Under the pieces are notes generated by a model. That model had not been told where the DNA came from. It saw nothing but the letters and a program-made list of their open reading frames with translations, and searched no databases. From positions 22,966,610 through 23,030,609 of the forward strand of contig NC_063446.1 of assembly GCF_020379485.1 (NCBI RefSeq): a stretch of DNA of 64,000 nucleotides. Direction: 5' to 3'. This DNA comes from Brassica napus (lineage: Eukaryota; Streptophyta; Magnoliopsida; Brassicales; Brassicaceae). The position numbers were made by a program, and so were the translations under genes. Each line of letters begins with the position of its first letter. Positions within the stretch are counted from its first letter, which is position 1. Shown here in pieces: positions 22,590-32,350 of the stretch.

Positions 22590-24125
22590 TTTAGAGGAAT
22601 TAATCAAGGTTCAATCTCAACAAAGTTGTTAATCGGCCTATATGTCCATGGGGGGAGGGGACTACTATTACTAAATCTCACAGTTACTACTATTGCTCTG
22701 TTGTTTCAGGTACTACTTTGCTGTTGCGGAATGTGATTCTAGTGCTACTGCAAACTTGTTGTACAGTTCATGTGACGGAACTGAGTTAGTAAGATCCTCT
22801 ATCAGGATCGATTTGAGATTTATTCCCGATAGACTTCATTCATCCACCTCGTGATATTGCCACCAAGGTTGCATTTGCTGCTGCTCTACTTTTTATCTTG
22901 TTGGTTTCATTGTGATCTATATAAGTTTTTTTCTTCTTAAAAAATGTATATAGGCACCAGCTAATTATCAAGCTTTGGATTTTCAAAGCCAAGCACTGTA
23001 GATGAGTAAGGTAACTGTTTCTTGGGATGAAGATGAGCCGCACCGCGTCAAGACCTTAAACCAAAAATTCAGCTCTGATCAGGTCTCTATGCTTTATATT
23101 TCTTTAATTTGTTTTTTTGTTATTTGGCTTAGAAGCATCTCTTATCTTATAAAGAAGCTGCAGCCGTTTATTGTGTTCTGAAACTGTTCATAAAATCTTC
23201 ACAGATCATAGTTGGCAAACCTTGAGATGAAGGAGTTTTTAGCTTCTTATGAGAGTGAATCTGATGATGGTGATGATGAGAAGGAAAAAAAGAGAAAAGG
23301 CATACCGTGATTTGGTGGAATCTGGAGATTTTGAATCCGATGAAGAGGAGGAAGAGGAGAATGACTTGGATATGGTAGTACAGTTCAATACCGGGTTAGA
23401 AGATCTGAGTAACAAATTTCGTGAAAAGAAATAAAAGAAGTCAAAAACGGTCTGGGATGCACAACTAAGGAAGATGCGGGAGAAGAAGAGAGCTAGGAGG
23501 ATGAAACAGAAGCATGATATGATGATGACAATAAGAAGAAGGAGAAGGGTTTAGAGAAGAAAGTAGCAGCGGTGGAAAGAAGAAACATAGCAGAACTAGA
23601 GTTGATAGGAGCTGATGAGAATGGTGGAGATGGTAGTAAAGGTCTAAAAAGCTATATAATATTATTAAAGGGAAAGGTAGAGAGATGACAGATGAGAAGA
23701 TACTTTGGGCTGATCCTGATGACGATTCGAGATTCGCAGCTGCAATCTCTGATCATAAATATGCTCTAGACCCTACGAATCCATGGTTTAAAAGGTAAAA
23801 GTTGATGCATACTTTCAGATTTTTGTGTATTTGAGAATTGCCTAGTATATATATTTTTTACATGAATTTGTTTGACTCTTGGCAGGAGTTTGACTTATTT
23901 TAAGCAAATAGCTCAAAAGCAAAAAGAGGATCCAACGAGCCACGAACAAGTGAAAGCAAAGGAGACAAAGTCAAAAGAAGAGTTGTCACTAGGGATGATG
24001 GCATGTTGGCAACTAGGAAAAGGAGTTTTACCGAGTCGGCTACTGTTAAATCGTTGAGGCTCAAGCTACAGTAGAAGAAAGCAGAGCTGGCTCAGCTAAT
24101 GAAGAAGAAAGCCAAAGCAAATTAA
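22590..24125 (+). pseudogene. ESF1-like pre-rRNA processing gene relic
   Basis: The + strand holds decayed exons of a nucleolar ESF1 homologue. 22710-22858: [37 protein letters not shown]. 22955-23083: APANYQALDFQSQAL, stop, MSKVTVSWDEDEPHRVKTLN. 23218-23510: KEFLASYESESDDGDD, YRDLVESGDFESDEEEEE, VVQFNTGLEDLSNKFREKK, stop, TVWDAQLRKMREKKRARR. 23685-24125: the NUC153 motif SRFAAAISDHKYALDPTNPW and a Lys-rich tail. At least two stops (one a CAG to TAG change before MSKV), frameshifts and a missing 5' half show it is dead. Position matches At3g01160. Confidence 0.85.
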
Positions 24126-25141
24126 TTACCTTTTTTCCTCCATATCAGTTTTGTTTCTTCTCCTTTTAGTTCACAAAGAGCACTTTTATATTGAAGAGCT
24201 TTTTCATTCACGCAAAAATCAAGAGCAACATTGGCGCTTTTTTATTAGTTTTCTTACTCAGATGTAAGAGCATGTACATTGAGGTATCATAAGAGGGTCA
24301 TGGGCCTGGGTTCACAGGTTTTTAATTTGAAAAGAAAAAGAAAAATGGGTAATATTAAGTGAACCGGGCCGCTCTCGTGAACTTGTGTGAGACGAGTTCA
24401 ACACACGTGGAGGCACTAGATTGGCTGGACGGAGTCGTGATGACGACGCGGAAAGGAGGTGTTTCGCGTTATTCTCCTCATTTCCTCTTCTCTCCCAAAT
24501 AGCTAGGGTTTGCGACTCGAGAGGCGATTCTTGTAGCTAGGGCGATCGAGAGGTCTTTTGTCCATAAAATCGAGGAGGGAGTGTCTCTTGATCGATCTCA
24601 GGTCCGTTTTCGAGTAGAGTTACGTTGTTAGGGTTTGTTTATACGGGTTTCATCGATTCGATCTGAAGTTGAATTGGGGGTTTCTCCTCCAATAGAGTCT
24701 GGAGGAGAGATCGATTACGAAGTTTGTAGTTAATCGATCTGTTAGGGTTCCATCGAGTCTGAGATTTGAAATCGAGGGTTTATTTGTTAGGGTTCCATCG
24801 AGTCTGAGATTTCTTTGTTAGGGTTCGATCGAGTCTAAGATTTGAAATCGATTAGAGGGTTTTTTTATTTATGGTTGAATAGAGTCGATCTGAAATCGAA
24901 TTGGGGGTTTATTTGTTTGGGTTCTTTGTTTGGGTTCGTTAAAGATTGGGTTGTGTTTCCGAGTAGATTTGAAATCGATTAGAGATTAGTGTTTCTCTGA
25001 CTTAACTGTTTCTCTTAGTTAGTTTAATCATATTGGGTTGTGTTTCATTGTTTGGGTTCTGTTCTTTGTTTCTCTTACCGGTTCGTTTAATCATATTATT
25101 TTTAGTTAGTATGTTCTAATCATTTCTTCTTTCTGGTGCAG

Positions 25142-25730
25142 ATGGATCCCGCAGAAGAAATAAGACATTCAAAGAAACAAAGGGAGTACTGCAACATGTT
25201 ATGGTTCGTCCAGGATTCACAGTACGGGATTCCAAGAAGGTGTGCTTGCGGTGAGAAAATTATTGACGAGGTCCGGGGGAAGGAAGACTACGACAGTCAT
25301 CCTGGAAAGCGCTACTTCACGTGCATCAACTATGAAGTAAGTTTTATTTTCTTAATTATGTTCTTAAAATAAAAATAACAGGAACTGTCTATAATATTTG
25401 TTTTCTGTTGTCAACAAGGATGATGGGTTGCAATATAGTCATCCTTGGGTGGTTGGTGTCCAGGAGGAGAACGAAAGGCTGAGGAAGCGTCTGAGGGATG
25501 CTGAGGAAGCGTCTGGAGGATGCTGAGGAGGAGATCAAGGGGGTGTGGAATCTCAAGTTCCAGATTCAGACCCTGCATGTAAGTCTATTTCCCTGTTATT
25601 TTAGAAGTAACCTTGTATGTAAGTCCTTAATGAGTAACTAACACTGTATTATTGTTGTTTCCATGTCCAGGAACAGGTAAGAAGCCTCACTGTCCAGGTC
25701 GGTACCCTGGAGAAGGTGTGCTTCGACTGA
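25142..25730 (+). pseudogene. GRF-type zinc-finger gene inside the Harbinger element, frameshifted
   Basis: Exons read as 25142-25336, 25419-25578 and 25671-25730, with a preceding 5' leader intron ending at 25141. Exon 1 encodes GIPRRCACGEKIIDEVRGKE and HPGKRYFTC, the CxC...H...C signature of GRF zinc fingers, as in small plant At4g04775-like proteins. Exon 2 begins DDGLQYSHPWVVGVQEENER, then a coiled coil. A 22-bp tandem duplication (GCTGAGGAAGCGTCTGAGGGAT / GCTGAGGAAGCGTCTGGAGGAT, about 25478-25521) shifts the frame, causing a stop after SGGC. Removing one copy would restore LRKRLEDAEEEIKGVWN into exon 3. Whether it is a captured host gene or a regular cargo of this Harbinger clade is not decided. 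Confidence 0.75.
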
Positions 25731-26115
25731 AAATCAGAGGTAAATGTTTAAAACCCATCTTATGTTGTGATGTATTATCTTGTTTGGTTCCTCTGATTGT
25801 ATTAATTATCTAAACTAGACCTAGAGCGAAAAGTACAGTTGAATTAAAGATGTGTTGGTTGGTTGCTTGCTCTTAATGTTTGAAGTAGTTGATTGTATTA
25901 AGTAGTCGATTTGATGTGTCATTACTTCTTTCTGTGAAGTAGTTGCTTGCTCTATTAGCTTTTATATTCAATGTTTGGCGGGTAGAATTTAATTTTTCGC
26001 TTCTATCTAAGCTAAAACTAGTTTAAATAGAGAACCAAAACCCCGTTAACTTAATCGAATCATCCTAAACTCTCCCGGGTTAGTTTCGCTACTCTGTTCG
26101 CAGAGCAGTCCAGCA

Positions 26116-26835
26116 ATGGAATGTGAGTATGCTGAGGCTATAGCGAACTCTCCCGGGTTAGTGAAACCGGTTTCAAAGAGAAAGTGGTCAACAAAAGAGG
26201 ACCTTGTGCTCATCAGTGGTTGGCTGAACACGAGCAAGGACCCTATTGTCAGTAACGAGCAGAAGGTTACTTCCTTTTGGAAGAGAATTGAGGCGTATGT
26301 TAATTGTAGCCCTCTGCTCACTGGCTGCGTTCCTAGAGAATGGAGTCAGTGTACGCAGAGGTGGGGAAGGGTGAACGAGCAGGTCTGCAAGTTTGTGGGA
26401 AGTTATGAAGCGGCAATGAAGCACCAATCAAGTGGTCAAAATGAGGATGATGTCATGAAGGCTGCTCATGAGATCTTCTTCAATGATTATCAAGCGAAGT
26501 TCACCATGGAACACTGTTGGAGGGAACTGAGACATGATCAGAAGTGGAAGTCAGTTTTTAAGTCAATAGATGGCGCCAAGGAGAAAAGGAAGGAAGCTGA
26601 GGAGGTGATACCTGAGGACGAGGTTAGACCGCCTGGTGTTAAGGCTTCCAAAGCAGCCAAACGCAAGAGGCACGGTCATGAAGCTGCTTTCGATCAAATT
26701 GAGAGTATCTTGGCTGAGAGAAAGAAATTTTCTCAGCAGAAACTCCTAGATCGTCTCCTTGCCAAAAAAGAAACTGATCTATCTCCTAACGAAATCACCC
26801 TCAAAAACAAACTCATTTATGAACTCCTTGATTGA
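26116..26835 (+). CDS. Harbinger ORF1, Myb/SANT-like DNA-binding protein
   Basis: Single uninterrupted exon, 239 residues. Residues about 20-90 form a Myb/SANT-like trihelix: RKWSTKEDLVLISGWLN, SFWKRIEAYVN, then REWSQCTQRWGRVNEQVCKF with spaced Trp residues. In PIF/Harbinger transposons this protein binds the element ends and recruits the transposase to the nucleus; it is needed together with ORF2. The C terminus is Lys/Glu-rich and includes the KAAKRKRHG basic cluster, a likely nuclear localisation signal. No disabling mutation seen. It sits about 0.9 kb before the transposase in the same direction. Confidence 0.88.
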   Translation: MECEYAEAIANSPGLVKPVSKRKWSTKEDLVLISGWLNTSKDPIVSNEQKVTSFWKRIEAYVNCSPLLTGCVPREWSQCTQRWGRVNEQVCKFVGSYEAAMKHQSSGQNEDDVMKAAHEIFFNDYQAKFTMEHCWRELRHDQKWKSVFKSIDGAKEKRKEAEEVIPEDEVRPPGVKASKAAKRKRHGHEAAFDQIESILAERKKFSQQKLLDRLLAKKETDLSPNEITLKNKLIYELLD

Positions 26836-27579
26836 ATTGGTTAACTTGCTTGCTGGAATCTCTGTTTTTTCTTTTGTTGAACTCAATATGTTTAGTTATT
26901 AACTTTGAGGTTGCCTTTTTCTTTTGCAGGTTGCTATGTCACGGGTTGCTATGTCTGTTGCTGGTTTAATAAGTCTGTTGTTGCTTTATTTGTACGGGAT
27001 CAGTGTAGTATTTTGTTAGTTTCTACACTGATGTTGCTTTATGATGAACGGATGCAGTGGAGTCTTTCTCACACTGCTACTATGTCCTTTTGTTTCACGG
27101 GTTGTACTATGTTTCGACACTAGTTTATTTAAGTCACGGGTCATGTAACAAAGGGTCATGTAACAAAGAAGCATATATAAATATGCTCTTGATGTATGTT
27201 TCTAAATCAGAACTCAACTACTTCTCTTTCTGTCTCTGTCTTTGAATTTCAAAATTTCAAGAACACAACTTCTGAAACACTTGATCAACTACTTCTCTTC
27301 CTTGATGTCTTTCTGAAACACTTGAACAACTACAAACGAAGAGGACAACTACGCTTCTACTGCCTCACCCAACCGAGAACAACACAACCAACGTAAGCTC
27401 TTCATTACATTATAATACTTACGTTAAACGAGATCTACATGATCAGAAGTGGAACAATACTAGATTGTGAATACAAATTATAATGATGATCAATCATATT
27501 GATGGTCCAATACAAGGCTAATATCCAACTTAGGCAATGTTAATTTAAAATTGATAAAATTCATAAATTATAAATTTTT

Positions 27580-27687
27580 AATTTGTTATATTTTGGACTA
27601 GAGAATAAAATTGATAATTTGTTATATTTTGGACTAGAGAATAAAATTGATAATTTGTTGTATTTTGGAGTAGAGAATAAAATTGAT
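27580..27687. repeat. Three tandem copies of a 36-bp unit upstream of the transposase
   Basis: Unit AATTTGTTATATTTTGGACT + AGAGAATAAAATTGAT. The first two copies are identical; the third differs at two bases. It ends about 30 bases before the transposase ATG, inside the Harbinger element, and so lies in the transposase leader or promoter. Confidence 0.85.
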
Positions 27688-27716
27688 AATTTTTATTTTT
27701 TTGAAAAAAAGGAAGA

Positions 27717-28973
27717 ATGTCAAGCTCCTCAAATGATGAAGTATATGAAGTTTTTGAAGAAATGGTGGACCAACAAATCGATGATTTCATCGACTCTGTT
27801 CTAACCAAAGAGCCGAAGAGACGAGTATACATCGAAAGAGATCGGGAACAAGGACACAATCAACTATGGCATGATTACTTCAGTGAAAACCCTACATACA
27901 CACACGACATATTTAGGCGGCGTTTTCGAATGAACAAGTCTTTGTTCCTTCGCATTGTCGAACGCCTAGGTAATGAAATTCCATACTTTCAGCAACGAAG
28001 AAATGGTCATGGAAGGAACGACCTCTCTACACTTCAAAAATGCACTTCAGCCATACGATCGTTGGCATACGGTCAAGCGGGAGATGTCAATGACGAATAT
28101 CTCCGACTTGCGGCAAGTACTGCAATTTTATGTTTGGAGAATTTTGCGGAAGCGATAATACAATTGTTTGGAGATGAGTATCTAAGAAGACGTACAACAG
28201 AAGATCTTCAAAGACTATTTGACGTTGGAGAGGCACGCGGGTTTCCGGGGATGATAGGCAGCATCGATTGTATGCATTGGGAGTGGAAAAACTGCCCTAC
28301 GGCTTGGAAATGTCAGTTCACACGTGGTTCAGGAAAGCCGACAATTGTCTTAGAAGCTGTGGCATCACAAGATCTTTGGATATGACACTCATTTTTCGGA
28401 TTACCAGGTACCCTAAACGATATCAATGTTCTTGATCGGTCACCAGTTTTTGATGACATTTTACAAGGTCGAGCACCTAAAGTGAAGTTCAAGGTCAACA
28501 ACCACACTTATCATATGACCTACTATCTTACCGACGGAATTTATCCTAATTGGGCAACATTTATCCAATCCATCCCGCTTCCTCAAGGTCCTGAAGCCCA
28601 AAAATTTGCAGAAAAGCAAGAATCCGTCAGAAAAGATGTCGAACGGGCATTTGGAGTCTTGCAATCGAGGTTTGCAATTGTAAAAAACCCTGCTCTAAAA
28701 TGGTACAAGGAAAAGATAGGAAAGATAATGAGAACGTGTGTCATATTGTACAATATGATAGTAGAGGACGAACGACACGGATACACTCTAGTTGATACAT
28801 CTGAGTTCGAGTCAAGAGAATCTAGCCGAAGTGCCAAGGTGAAAACGAGAGAAAGTGTGAATGTCGATATGCTTAACATTCGCAATCAAATTCGGGATCC
28901 AGGCGTACATGAGCGTTTGAAAGCTGATTTAGTTGAAAATGTCTGGGAAAAATTTGGTAATCGTGATGAATAA
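27717..28973 (+). pseudogene. Harbinger DDE transposase with one in-frame stop
   Basis: One exon of 418 codons broken only by a TGA at 28383-28385 (codon 223, in DLWI*HSFFGLPG, where family members have Trp, so TGG to TGA). The frame before and after is the same and otherwise open. Catalytic triad visible: Asp in MIGSIDCMHWEWK (about residue 184), Asp in GLPGTLNDINVL (about 235) and Glu in RKDVERAFGVLQSRF (about 309), the DDE_Tnp_4 pattern. It would cut and paste the element at TAA targets. Without readthrough the product lacks the last two catalytic residues. A separate ATG-less segment from 28482 is only the downstream half. Confidence 0.9.
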
Positions 28974-29323
28974 TCTTTGTATGTTCATGATTTTTCAATG
29001 TATTGAATAAAAACTTTTCATAAATAATGTAAAATATTTAGTAAGTTTCTTTAAAAAAAATAAAATTTTTTAAATGAAAAATTATTTCTTTTTTTTAAAA
29101 AAAAATATTATTTTATTCTTATGAACCCGGATTTGAAGTTCATTGATGGAGAAGCACAATTGAGCCGGGTTCAACACTGTTCACAGGCCCACAATTAAAT
29201 ACATAAAAAATACATATGAACCCCAATAGGGGTTCATTGATGTACATGCTCTAACCATATTAAAAAAAAAGGAAGAATCACACTTTTTAACTTATTTGTC
29301 AAAACCGAAACTATAGCAACAAG

Positions 29324-29893
29324 TAGGGCTGGGATTTCGGATATTCGGTTCGGGTTCGGATAGGAACCGATCGGGTCCGGATTTTTCGGATAAATGAATT
29401 CTATACCCAATGAGTACTTAGTAGATTTCGGTTCGGATTTCGGATCGGGTACTACCGGTTTCGGGTCGGTTCCGGATACCCGTTTCTTATGTGAATTATA
29501 TAAATATTTGCAAAATAAAATAATTATATACCAGTTTTTTATTTTTTTATTTTATTTTTTTAAGAAAAGTAAATAGAAATCGTATATATATTAGTAACAT
29601 GTATTAAATACAACAAAGTTGAACTAGTCTAGTGGTATAACAGTTGTTGCTGTGCCTATCCAACCCGGGTTCGACCCTCAGAAGATACAAATCTATGTTT
29701 TTTAAACATAGAATTCGGGTTAAACGGGTACCCGTTCGGTTTCGGGTAAAAACCGAAACCGAACCGATACCCATGGATAATTAACACTAATATCCATCGG
29801 ATAAATTGTCTAGGACCGAAACCGAACCGAACTGGTCCATTTCGGATCGGTTCCGGTTCGGGTATTCGGTTATGGATAAAAATCCCAGGCCTA
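29324..29893. mobile_element. hAT-type MITE with 8-bp target duplication
   Basis: 570 bp flanked by a perfect 8-bp duplication GCAACAAG (29316-29323 and 29894-29901). Terminal inverted repeats TAGGGCTGGGATTT and AAATCCCAGGCCTA differ at one position; starting TAGGG and 8-bp duplications are hAT traits. Both subterminal regions are dense in GGTTCGG/CCGAACC blocks in inverted arrangement (29330-29490 and 29710-29880), able to fold. No ORF. The centre holds a tRNA-like segment. Confidence 0.88.
29618..29681 (+). other. tRNA-like pol III promoter segment inside the hAT MITE
   Basis: Box A-like TAGTCTAGTGG (about 29626-29636) and box B-like GGGTTCGACCC (about 29667-29677) are spaced as in a tRNA. 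The segment GTTGAACTAGTCTAGTGGTA ... CCCGGGTTCGACCCTCA looks like a tRNA-derived SINE head or a degraded tRNA. The acceptor stem does not pair well, so it is not called a functional tRNA. Confidence 0.6.
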
Positions 29894-30103
29894 GCAACAA
29901 GGCTCTCAATATAGGCTTTATGTATTCCATTGGTTAGGCCCACTTAGAGCCCAATGGTTATCTTTTAGAGAAGACGGAGACAGAGACAAAGGGAACAACA
30001 CACTGTTCTTTCATTCCATTCCTCGCGAATCTGAGATTTCGGAAGTTTCGATCGATTTGGGGGTTTAGGGTTTTTTTCTCTGCTAAGACTAAGAGTCTGA
30101 TCA

Positions 30104-30861
30104 ATGACGCCGCCTCCAGGTCTTTACTCCGGTACCAGCACTCTTGCTCTGGTAACAATCCCTTTCTCTCTCTCTCTCGATCTGTATCTTTGACTCTCGT
30201 CTTTGAGCTGTAGAGTTTTGAGTTCCCTCATCTATCTTTTATAATCGATCATCAGGTGGCCCGTGCTTCAGCTTTCGGGCTGGGTCTCATCTACGGGAAC
30301 GTCAAGCTCAAGGCTTTGAAGGTACAGTTGAAGATTCTGGCTTTTCAATTGATCGGATCATATATAATAGCTTCACTTATACTTTGAAAGTTTTTGATTG
30401 TTTTTTTCATTGTATAGTCTGTCTAAATAGAAGCATGGATTTTGTTTGGGTTATCTGTTTCCGAACTATCTAAGTCCAATGATTAAGCTGAGTAATGCAT
30501 CTCATGTTCCATTGATTGATCATATGCTACTATATCTTTACTCTTAGTGTTCTTATGGATTGAACTTCGTTTATTACTGCAAATGCAAATGTAAGCAGTT
30601 ACCTTTTTGAAGAATAAATTGATGAGTGTAGTAGGTCTGGTTTCAAAATCCTTATTAATTAGAGACCAATCAATTTCTCCAACTTTATCTGTGGACTTTT
30701 GATATTTAATTTAAGCCTACAAGATCTCTTGTGTTCATAGTTGTATCTCTTACTATGATGTCAATTTTCTTGAGTGGTATTAAGTATTAGCCAATGCTTT
30801 TTATCATATGCAGATTAAGAAGAACTCACAGATTAAAGCAGAAGCCAAGGCTCATCACTAA
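30104..30861 (+). CDS. Mitochondrial F1Fo ATP synthase subunit e-like protein
   Basis: Three short exons, 30104-30151, 30256-30321 and 30814-30861, encode 53 residues starting MTPPPGLYSGTSTLAL. Residues about 17-30 (VARASAFGLGLIYGNVKLK) form one membrane segment with the GxxxG motif (GLIYG) that in subunit e drives ATP-synthase dimer contacts in the inner mitochondrial membrane. The tail is basic and hydrophilic. Size and motif fit the small plant proteins annotated as ATP synthase E chain (At3g01130 type). The ORF track cannot show it because every exon is under 70 bases. The promoter region before it is the flank of the hAT MITE. Confidence 0.85.
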
Positions 30862-32350
30862 GCACCAAACATCTTTCTCTCCATTCAAAATAAGAAGATG
30901 AAGCCCAAGTGACTCTCCTCTCCAAATGTTTGTTGTTTCTTCATAAGCTATATCTCCTTCAGTTACATTTTTCGGTTTTTTTTTTATCGAGGAACATAAC
31001 ATTTTGTCTGCAAAACAATCATAATACCATTTTGGTTTGAAGCCGGAGTTCCTTTTTGGTGCTTTGCTATTTTAATAAACACCATTTTAACAAGATTGGT
31101 TATATAACCTATTGCGCTTTGCTATTCAAGAAAACCGAGGCATTCATAAACTTCTTACTTTTACTAGATGGTCTTCCTTCATGTCATGTCTTCCGTGAGA
31201 TGGACAAACTTTACTGAACCCGTTGAAGCATAAGATATGGAAGCTAACATATACTCCAATTTTGCGACTCCTAACTTTTAAAACTTCATAAAAGTACATC
31301 ATCTTCAGTCATTTGCAGGATATGTAACGTTTTCATTCTCTCAGTTATGTTCCTCAAGTCTCTGGACCTAAAATCGAAAATAAGAAAGTAAAAAAAATCA
31401 AAGTGGGTTGTGACTTAAGAGACCACTTGATCAAACTTTCAGAGAAAAAAAAAAACAAAAAACAAAAAGAAAACGACTACTTTATCAAATGGAAGTGGTG
31501 ATCATAATGGACAATTTAGACTGCGTTGATCATATTGTCCACCCTAAATCATATGGTTGGATAATTCAAAAATCAAACGTGTGAAGACGATTGTTTTGTT
31601 TTCCTTTCGAATTGAGGTGCAATTGAAATTGTTATATGATGTTTTATCCCAAAGAATACCCATCCTAAGCAAATGTGTGGTTTTTACTTGTATGTCTTTT
31701 GGAAACCTAAATCAAAATGTGACTCGAAGGCCAAAATAATAATACACAGAGAGTACCTATCATTCAACGGTCAACACTATAGTTAATAGACTTTAGTGGA
31801 CCACCTGGTTTTCATTTAATTCCATTGTTAGTGCTTTCTTCATTGGATGGAGGATAACTTAAACGAATGATTTTATAGGCTTTTCAGATATATAATGATA
31901 TTTGTCATTTAAAAAAAAAAAACTTATGTGGTCCATTTGCTATCAATTCAACTAGAGGTGTAAGCCCTTGTACAGGAAATTGGATTGAAATTATTAGAAT
32001 TTACAAAAATCAAATGTTTACACCATTGATCATTCAGACCTCATTCTAAAATTCTAATAAATAAGTTTGCACGGTAATTATCCTCTGTAAAAATAGATAA
32101 ATGGATAATGCCTGCAACAACCAAAACGTGTTCTGTTTTTGTAAAATTAGAAATAATCAAAAGAAAATCTAGTACGACTATTAAAAATGATGTTTAATTT
32201 GAAATTTTGTTAAAAGTTAATCTAAAGTGACGGAAACGCAAAACGACAAGCAGATTGGCTTCTTAAACCACCCCCCCCCCCCCCCCCCCCCGACGCCCCT
32301 CACACGAACCTAACCGAACCCCTTAGAGAGAGAGAGAGAGAGAAGAGAGA
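30862..32350. other. Intergenic region and CGS1 promoter
   Basis: No gene recognised in 1.49 kb. The distal part is AT-rich. Close to CGS1 there is a run of 21 C (32271-32291) followed by CGACGCCCC and a (GA)n tract at 32327-32346, directly before the ATG at 32351, so both are probably in the 5' leader. Confidence 0.6.

Larger units (their letters stand above)
24268..29251 (+). mobile_element. PIF/Harbinger DNA transposon, near-complete
   Basis: 4984 bp. Ends are terminal inverted repeats GAGCATGTACAT(T)GA on the left and its complement TGTACATGCTC on the right, flanked by the 3-bp target duplication TAA (24265-24267 and 29252-29254), the PIF/Harbinger hallmark. It carries the two standard genes, a Myb/SANT-like ORF1 (26116) and a DDE transposase (27717), in the same orientation. 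A third, GRF-type zinc-finger gene (25142) with its own leader sits upstream. It inserted about 140 bp after the ESF1 relic. Confidence 0.9.

Noticed and set aside
29618..29681. Functional tRNA gene
   Set aside because: Box A and B fit, but the acceptor stem does not pair and it lies within a MITE; kept as tRNA-like only.
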